DNA of 64,000 nt from Macrobrachium rosenbergii (Eukaryota > Arthropoda > Malacostraca > Decapoda > Palaemonidae), in assembly GCF_040412425.1 (NCBI RefSeq), contig NC_089762.1:21705647-21769646 (forward strand). Reading direction: 5' to 3'. The notes below the pieces were generated by a model that had not been told where the DNA came from, did no database searches, and saw only the letters and a list, made by a program, of their open reading frames with translations. Positions 57,059-64,000 of the stretch are shown here, piece after piece. Each line of letters opens with the position of its first letter. Positions within the stretch are counted from its first letter, which is position 1. The translations under genes and the position numbers were made by a program.

Positions 57059-57395
57059 TTACTTTTTTGTAAAAGAAAACTATTGCGACGGCTTTGTCTG
57101 TCAGTCCACACTTTTTCTGTCTGCCCTCAGATCTTAAAAACTACAGAGGCTAGAAGGCTGCAAATTGGTATGTTGATTATCCACCCTCCAATCATCAAAT
57201 TACAAATTGCAGCCCTCTAGCCCTAGTATTTTATTTTTTATTTTTTTTAAGGTTAAAGTTAGCCATAATCGTGCATCTGGCACCGCTATAAGTGCCAATA
57301 ACACAGACCACCATCGGGCCGTGGTTGAAAGTTTCATGGGCCGTGACCGTACAGAAAACACCATTGCACCGAAGAAACTTCGGCGCATTTTTTAC
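57059..57395. mobile_element. MITE copy B (opposite strand to copy A)
   Basis: Carries 'tagaaggctgcaaattggt' and 'attgcagccctctagccct' (palindrome arms), then 'ggttaaagttagccataatc' and 'gaagaaacttcggcgc'. Same order as copy A in reverse. Confidence 0.8.
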
Positions 57396-59690
57396 TTGTT
57401 AGTTATAATAAACAGTTGTGCTTGCTCATTTACACTTGATCAGGTAATTGTGCTCATAAATAACAGACCTTTCCAATCACGTGAGATCTTATGGCAACTT
57501 TCGAACTTTCTTCTTATATTGCAAAGTAGTGTGAGAATGGCTGCAGGTATTTTTCAGTTAACTTGAGTTGCGGAGACTGGCAGCGAAGCAAACCGATAAT
57601 GAATATTCCTTCGGATATATCGGCTCACAAAGTATATACTGATTACAACTTATGAATTTAAAAATTACTGAAAAACAGTAATATTTTTGTTACCACTCAG
57701 ATGAGTTCTGCAAGCAAATCTTACTTTTTTGCTATTAGGCCAGTTTAACCAAAAGACAACAAAATTTCTGGGTAAATGCGTTCGTGAATTAGGTTGTTCG
57801 CCGAGATCACAGTACTCTGACTTTGATGAAAGCACCTGTCTGACCTTGCCAATGTAAACAAACGATCCCGCTTTTCCTGGATGGATTGCGCAATTAAGTA
57901 TTTAATGACTCATAAAAAGTTAGCAACAACCCTAGCATTATATATTATCGTTCATTGTTTTAGATTAATATGTACTGCTGCTCAGCGTCACAGACTGGTG
58001 TAAACAGACGAAGACAAGAGGGCACTGATTTTTTTTTTTTTTTTTCTGTGGGAGAAGCAGAAACGGTCTTGAGGTGATAGCAAGCCATTACAACTCATTA
58101 AAATGCCTCGCAGGTGTTACCTCTTCTACAGACTTATAAAAAACTACCATGATCTCTGAGACCTAAAAATGGGTCAGATATCTGCTGTGATAACCATTAG
58201 CACGGATAACGGCAGGAAATATTTTCACACTTCATCTTCCATGTCACAAGGCAGAAAAAAAAGTCTTGGGGGCGTCGACCGATTGCTTGCAGATAATCTA
58301 TGAAGATGTTCATAAAACAGAGAAAAACACAATCCAACAGAATTTTAAAAAATGGAGGCTATGACTGAGCAAACAGTCCTGCTGAAGGGTGAATGTGAAT
58401 GAGGCCTTAAGAAATTTCTTCTTTGCCTCAAAGATTACTCGTCATGAATTTTAGTGTTATGGAAGGGATTTTTCAGACTAGGCTTTTCCACAATCTACTG
58501 GTGAATGTCTTGCAAATCGTGAGATGGTGACACCTGTACGAGATTTCATCTTTTAGGACATCCCTGATTCACTCAAATGCAGTTGATCATACGGCAAGGA
58601 GTATTTGGACTAAGGTTTCAGGTGTTTCTTTCTCTAAGAGGATATGAATTTGTTCACCCTTTTACTGTACCTCTCTTCGCTTGGTATATTCTAATGGAAC
58701 CAGTAACATTGTAGAATATATTTTGATATCTCAAGAAACCCGGCCAGGAATGCTCTCATTTTTTTGCTAGTCAGACCTAGTTCCTGAATAACATCATTGT
58801 AATTAGGTGCGGAAATACCCTCTCACCGTTATAGTATGTACTCATCATTTTCTCATTTCTGAACAGCATAGGGAAATTCGAAATTCAATCCTGCAGTTTT
58901 GCGTAAATGTTAAATCGGCAACAGTTTCACAAAAAGAATTTAACTTTTGACTCAAGGATGAACCTTCACACACTACGAAGAATTTATATCATTAGCACCA
59001 TTATGATGAATTCACGTCTTGGAAGCTAAATGATAATGATAGTTACACACCTAACGTTACCAGGCGCAGTGTCAGATTCTCATGAACCTCTTCGGTTCAC
59101 AGTAAAAGCTATTTGTGGAAATACGAAAAGTTTACGTTTCTATATTAGACAAAACCGAGTAATCGAGCTTAAAAATAGATTTACAGGTTACCGGAAATTA
59201 ATTAGGCAAATAAAAACTCCACAGTATATTGAGACGGAAGTGTTTGACTTGGTCAAAAGCGAAAAATACGGAATTTAACGGAAAGCTCTTGAAGCAGGAT
59301 GAGACACGAAAACCCCTTTGCAGAAAAAGGAACAATTTTCAAAGACTGAACATGAAGGAGCCTTAAGAAATTAAAGAAATCCAAAAACACATCTTCAGAT
59401 TTTGACCCATTTCCCACTGAAAAAGGTAAGATTCACGGAGTCGTCATGTTGAGCGTGGACCGCAATTACGACCAAACAGTGAAAATAGTGCGCAAATAAA
59501 GATCTTTTCTGGAATAAAGGAGATAGGCAATCTTTACAATCATATATTAGACCAATATCTAGCTTTCCATTTCTGTCGAGAATTACTAAAATAATTTTGC
59601 ACTAGCAGCTCGTTACTCTCCAGATCTAAAATATATAGCTACCATTAGACCAAAGTGCAGACTTTGATGCAGTTGTGCATTAGCTTATGA
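57396..59690. other. No recognisable gene
   Basis: T-run at 58026-58045. An 82-residue open frame at 59030-59278 is unassigned. Nothing else seen. Confidence 0.4.
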
Positions 59691-60100
59691 TTGAAATTGA
59701 AATTGTACTGGACTCCGAAGAGGATGATATTTTGGCATTGTTTGAGAGCTACCTCACCAACAGAACTCTTTAAAGTACAAATCGTAAACTATAATTCTCC
59801 ATAAACAATGCAGGGTCTTAGGACCATTATTATTTAGAACAGACAATCGAATGGTCATCGATAACGAAAACAAAAGATTAAATAAAATGTAGCTTTTCGC
59901 AGGTGACAAGCAATCAGTTTTCAACGTTGAGGGTCTGATGAAAATAAGAAATATAATGAAGGATATATTGAGCTGGGTGAACAAACGATATGAAAACAGA
60001 ATGTTTATAATGCATTCAAAAATAAAACACAAAGTACCTTATACAAAAACAATAAAAGTAACCGAGGGAGACCGAAATTATAACTTCTCGCGTATAACAT
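59690..60100 (+). pseudogene. LINE reverse transcriptase scrap
   Basis: Broken frames give F-E-S-Y-L-T-N-R-T-L, then a Q-G-L...-like block, L-F-A-G-D (compare the catalytic F/Y-A-D-D of jockey-type RTs) and I-M-K-D-I-L-S-W-V-N-K. The order matches the RT region around motifs B-D of non-LTR retrotransposons. Heavily decayed. Confidence 0.45.
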
Positions 60101-61977
60101 GTGGAAAAAGAACTTCTCACCCAAGAAACGTAGCTATCGCGAAGAAATATTTAAATTTGGATACATTTAATTTGATCATACATGGTTTTGTAATCACAAG
60201 AATGTCGTTCTTGAAACAGTTTTTACAAGTCACTCGGTTTGATGAATAAAGTTTGAAATTAATTAATAAATTCGAACGGGAGAGCCACGCCATCTGCATT
60301 TAGATTCATTGGCGGCCTAGCCTACAAGTAAGAATTGAATATAAAATTTGTTTTGAATCATGTCGCGGCAAAGAATAAAAACCCAAATAAAAGAGGAAAA
60401 TGCTGAAATAAAAAATCTCCAGGTATACAATGGACAATTACATAGAATCGAATGCAAACAAACAAGTTGGGTTAAGCAACTAAACCAAAGCACAACGCTG
60501 ATACATATATAAAACGGAAATAAAAGCTAATTGAAAATCAGCGTGAGCACACGACTACTTACTTTCTAACCACTCATTGCAACATCTGTAAAAGCAAAGA
60601 TGTTCTTATAGAAAAAATACGTACACACATACAAGCATACATACGAGTACGTGCACATGTACCATTAAATTAACGATAGAGTTGAACTATAACGCAACCT
60701 CTTGCAAGGCCGACCACAAAATAAAGATTATTTCTGGAGAGAGGAAACTGTTGTTTCTTTCGGCTAATCAACTAGCTGAGAGAAGTGACAGAAATGGATT
60801 CACCTCAGCCACTGACCGGTGTGTCCTCGGAACTCCCTCGATCTAGTGCTTTAAATAAATGCATCAAAAGCAGACGAGCGCCTGATCTCAGCCCCAGTCC
60901 CTTTTTCTGTACCCACTTTAATATGAACATCTGCATTTTTAAACAAAAGAGCCATTCTTACCCTAGCCAAACTAATTTATCCTTGGGTTAATCTTCGGCT
61001 TAAAAAGTAAAAGCATTTGATCCAGTTAAAATATTTTAGCAGAAAGTTTTCAAGAATCTCTGGGAGGCTGCGGGTAAGAATGCAAGATACAAGCATCTGA
61101 GTGCAGTCCACAGTACTTTACAGTTCCTTTGATCCCCCGAAGTGCTTATCCTGGTTGAAAGTCACAGCACCTTGGGCTCATTTTTATTATTTTCCTTGGT
61201 TGCGGGTTGGGAAGGAAAGCACGGCTAAATGCACATGTCCCTTGGCTGAATTGGAATTTCTGGGACTTAATTTTCTCCACACACTTATTTCTCTACCAGT
61301 AACATAAGTGTCCTCCCGACACGGAAAAGATCAATTCCGCTAAGCCAAGCCGAACACCCCCGCCCCCAAACAACAACCACCACCAAAATCCAAATAAGAA
61401 AATAACTCCGATGGGAAAACCAGATGGGCACCTCAGTTTAGTTAGCATTAGAGGTTAATAGATAGATACTGTTTAAACAAATACTCAGGAAATACAGATG
61501 TTTTGAACTTACTCATTTGTGAGTAAAGTACTAAGGAAATTTTTAGTTAAAATAGAATGTAACTTATGTAACACAACAAATAAGAAATTTGACTTGTGGA
61601 AACTTGTTAAATAACACGTTGCGTGAATTTAAGTTTTAGCGCCATGAAGGTGATATTGACTTGCTTTATTTTGTGAAGTCTTAGAAAATTTACGCTTCTC
61701 TAATAGCTCATTGTCTAAGATACCTTGGGATTTCTTATAGGGACATTGGAAGTGTTTATGGTTCATTTCATTATAAACCTTAATTACTTTTCCACTTACC
61801 TTAGTGTCTGGAGGCAGTCACGACTGAGGTAAACGGCTGTAACAGGCAAGTGAACAAATGACGTTCAAACTTCGTTGTGCTTGTGAACTCTCGTCGTCCC
61901 TTTTGAATTACCCTTCCAGTTTTCAGCACGTGTTGCGAAGATGAGATCGCTATCTCTACGCCCCACCCTAGTGACTC
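60101..61977. other. No recognisable gene
   Basis: AT-rich; open frames up to about 100 residues without known motifs. Confidence 0.4.
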
Positions 61978-62058
61978 CCATCAGGATCGAACCCAGGTCT
62001 TTCAATTGAAAGGCAAGGCGCTGCCCACTAGGCCACACAAGTCATAAAAGAAGTTGGA
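61978..62058 (-). repeat. tRNA-like SINE head, copy 1
   Basis: The minus strand has an A box TGGCCTAGTGG and a B box GGTTCGATCC, spaced as in a tRNA, with CTTTCAATTGAAAG in the anticodon arm position. Internal polymerase III promoter elements look intact. Not a functional tRNA: the acceptor stem pairs only in part. Confidence 0.75.
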
Positions 62059-62511
62059 ATGAAATGCTGTCAATTGGGTCATAGCTGAGTCAGGGGAAAA
62101 CACGCTGGTATGCAAGCAGTTAGCTTGTCCAGGTAATTCCTTGTGTGCAGTGGCACTCAGGTTCCAACTTCTTTTATGACTTGTGTTGCCTAGTGGGGAG
62201 CGCCCTTGCCTTTCAATTGAAAGACTTGGGTGTGATCCTGATGTGAGTCAGAAATTTATTTCTGTTCCACACGTGATTGTGTGTTGAATATTTCTACCAT
62301 ATTCACTCAGAAGGTATAATTCGAATGCCATGCTGTCAATTGGGTCATTGCTGAGTCGGGAAGTTGGGGAAAACACGCTGCTATGCAAGCAGTTAGCTTG
62401 CCCAGGTAATTCCCTGTGTGCAGTTGCACTCAGGTTCCAACTTATATGATTTGTGTTATATGAGCGCCCTTGCTTTTCAATTGAAAGACCTGGCGATCCT
62501 GATGTGAGTCA
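62056..62511 (+). repeat. SINE-like tandem copies 2 and 3
   Basis: Two direct units, from 62056 and from about 62330, share 'tgctgtcaattgggtcat', 'gcaagcagttagcttg', 'ccaggtaattcc' and 'cactcaggttccaactt', then a decayed tRNA-like head ('tttcaattgaaagac', B box changed to GGTGTGATCC or GGCGATCC). With copy 1 they make a large hairpin. Confidence 0.75.
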
Positions 62512-62513
62512 GA

Positions 62514-62516
<3 letters not shown>

Positions 62517-62579
<63 letters not shown>
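62517..62579. repeat. (TA)n microsatellite
   Basis: About 62 bp of TA after GAGTCAGAAATAA, at the end of the third SINE-like unit. Confidence 0.97.
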
Positions 62580-62581
<2 letters not shown>

Positions 62582-62864
62582 GGACTTCGTAGAGGTCTGT
62601 ATGCTGGTTCAATCTTGCGGCTGATCAGAGAGGCAGACACTTTCTAATTGAGACATCCCAGGATTATATATGTAATCAACGGATAGGTTTGCTTAAAAGC
62701 AAATGGATGTTCAGACTAAATACACACACACAAAACAAAGCCACTACAACACCTTCTAAAAACATAACAAACATCTCACACGTCTCGAACGCTCGCCATA
62801 CCCGCGCAATAATTCTCGCTGCTGGGAAGAAAGGGCGTTGGGTCTGGTATGATATATGAAACAT

Positions 62865-63015
62865 ATAAGCGATGTCAGGCAGGGCATGATCGAGACCACA
62901 GGTCTACCCCAAAGCCAAATCAAAAGTCCTTCAAAGAATATCGTATATATAAAAATGGGAATAAAAGCACGTTAAAAGAAAAAGAAGAAGAAGAAGAATA
63001 TATATATATATATAG

Positions 63016-63103
<88 letters not shown>

Positions 63104-63213
63104 GCCGATCGAGGCTACGGCCTACCCCAACGACAAATCAAAGTCCTTCAAAAGAAGGCATCGTGCTTACCCCATATGAAAAATGGGAAAAAAAGCAAGT
63201 TAAATGAAGAAGA

Positions 63214-63216
<3 letters not shown>
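62865..63216. repeat. Two copies of a 3'-end module, each followed by (TA)n
   Basis: 62865-62997 and 63101-63216 share 'gatcgag', 'taccccaa', 'aaatcaaa.gtccttcaaa', 'aaaatggga' and 'gaagaagaag', each running into a TA array. This is the look of a SINE or LINE 3' end with a microsatellite tail. Confidence 0.7.
62998..63100. repeat. (TA)n microsatellite
   Basis: About 100 bp of TA. Confidence 0.97.
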
Positions 63217-63538
<322 letters not shown>

Positions 63539-63624
63539 TAAGGGCCGGAGCTGAGGCTCGAAGTATACATCACGAAGGAAGCAGTAGGGAAAGGCATCCT
63601 TATCATCTACAGTTTATTTCCAAT

Positions 63625-63665
63625 GCCGACGTTTCGCGACGAATTCCAAGTCGCATTTTCAAGGC
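63625..63665 (-). ncRNA. Hammerhead-like fold (degenerate)
   Basis: On the minus strand a perfect 5-bp stem (GCGAC/GTCGC, at 63650-63654 and 63636-63640) is followed at once by GAAAC and then GTC. This is the arrangement of stem II, the GAAA box and the cleavage triplet of hammerhead ribozymes, which PLEs are known to carry. The CTGATGA box before the stem is replaced by CTTGAAAA, so activity is doubtful. Confidence 0.3.
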
Positions 63666-63887
63666 TATAAAATATAATGTAATTTGCGAACATCAATAAC
63701 AAATTAATGCAATGGCAACAGCTCTTTATGTAGTACAAATATTTAAAACAAAACACCTCATTCCAAGACAAGTCAATAATAAGTAAAAGGAGTTCACTAA
63801 AATCTTAAAACAACCTACCTATATGAAAGAAAGAGCAAGACTAACATAAATGAGTAAAAACAGAGTGAGGAAAACCAGTTGCCCAAA

Positions 63888-64000
63888 CTAGGATATAAAC
63901 AATTTCACTGAGGACGATTGAGTATTTAATGACGGTACAGTCTTCTTGATAATTATGGATTCTAGGATAGTTAAGTCGTTGTTGTTCTGCACTTGGCCTA
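63888..64000 (-). CDS. PLE protein C terminus (partial)
   Basis: 36 codons before a stop at 63888-63890. They read N-N-N-D-L-T-I-L-E-S-I-I-I-K-K, then P-S-L-N-T-Q-S-S-S-V-K-L. The I-L-E-S-I-x-I-K-K-x-x-P-x-L-N block closes the GIY-YIG domain in many PLE proteins. Upstream part not in window. Confidence 0.6.
   Translation of the reverse strand, partial: GQVQNNNDLTILESIIIKKTVPSLNTQSSSVKLFIS

Larger units (their letters stand above)
63545..64000 (-). mobile_element. Second Penelope-like element, 3' end
   Basis: Minus strand. The C terminus of the protein is at 63888-64000, followed downstream by a terminal region containing TCGCGAAACGTCGGC (63625-63640). PLE 3' regions commonly end in such a sequence. 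The rest of the element lies right of the window. Confidence 0.65.

Noticed and set aside
61978..62058. Functional tRNA gene
   Set aside because: A and B boxes are good but the acceptor stem pairs only partly and two neighbours are decayed copies; a SINE head fits better.

Overview
This window is eukaryotic and looks like repeat-dense intergenic DNA from a decapod crustacean. That placement rests on long (TA)n and (GA)n microsatellites, on two dispersed repeats I know as common in decapod genomes (about 25.2 kb and 29.3 kb), and on DIRS, Penelope, Tigger and tRNA-SINE elements side by side. The species cannot be named from sequence alone. No complete host gene is visible. The only plausible host coding piece is one possible C2HC zinc-finger exon on the minus strand at 36591-36710.

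Layout. 1-1.9 kb: 3' two thirds of a decayed Penelope-like element (PLE), minus strand, cut by the window edge. 2.2-4.3 kb: hairpin, AT microsatellites, duplicated blocks and MITE pieces. 4.3-8.06 kb: a decayed Tigger (pogo-type) DNA transposon, minus strand. 8.07-18.23 kb: an element bounded by TTAA and CCC...GGG ends, built of about five 370-bp tandem repeats, which was itself split by a whole, heavily decayed DIRS retrotransposon (8.38-16.38 kb). 18.5-29.6 kb: MITEs, an internally deleted pogo element, GA-rich tandem units, a foldback element, a SINE and tandem duplications. 29.70-36.12 kb: a young, nearly intact DIRS element with inverted terminal repeats, internal complementary region, Gag, RT-RNase H and an apparently intact tyrosine recombinase. 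36.1-42.6 kb: mostly unassigned, with the zinc-finger exon and a minisatellite. 42.63-48.90 kb: a third, decayed DIRS element on the minus strand, of a family related to the second. 49-51 kb: minisatellite and unassigned DNA. 51.2-53.8 kb: non-LTR retrotransposon remnant split by a MITE, ending at a 178-bp palindrome. 53.9-62 kb: mostly unassigned, with a second MITE copy and a LINE RT scrap. 62-63.5 kb: tRNA-like SINE pieces and AT microsatellites. 63.55-64 kb: the 3' end of a second PLE, with a hammerhead-like fold.

How the parts relate. Each DIRS element would act through Gag, an RT-RNase H polyprotein and a tyrosine recombinase that integrates a circular cDNA; the internal complementary regions and terminal repeats serve to build that circle. 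Only the 29.7-36.1 kb copy keeps intact-looking catalytic motifs in both RT and recombinase, and even it has several frameshifts. The nesting gives a relative age order: Tigger, then the TTAA element, then DIRS copy 1. All functional calls are from reading motifs by eye; no database search was possible.
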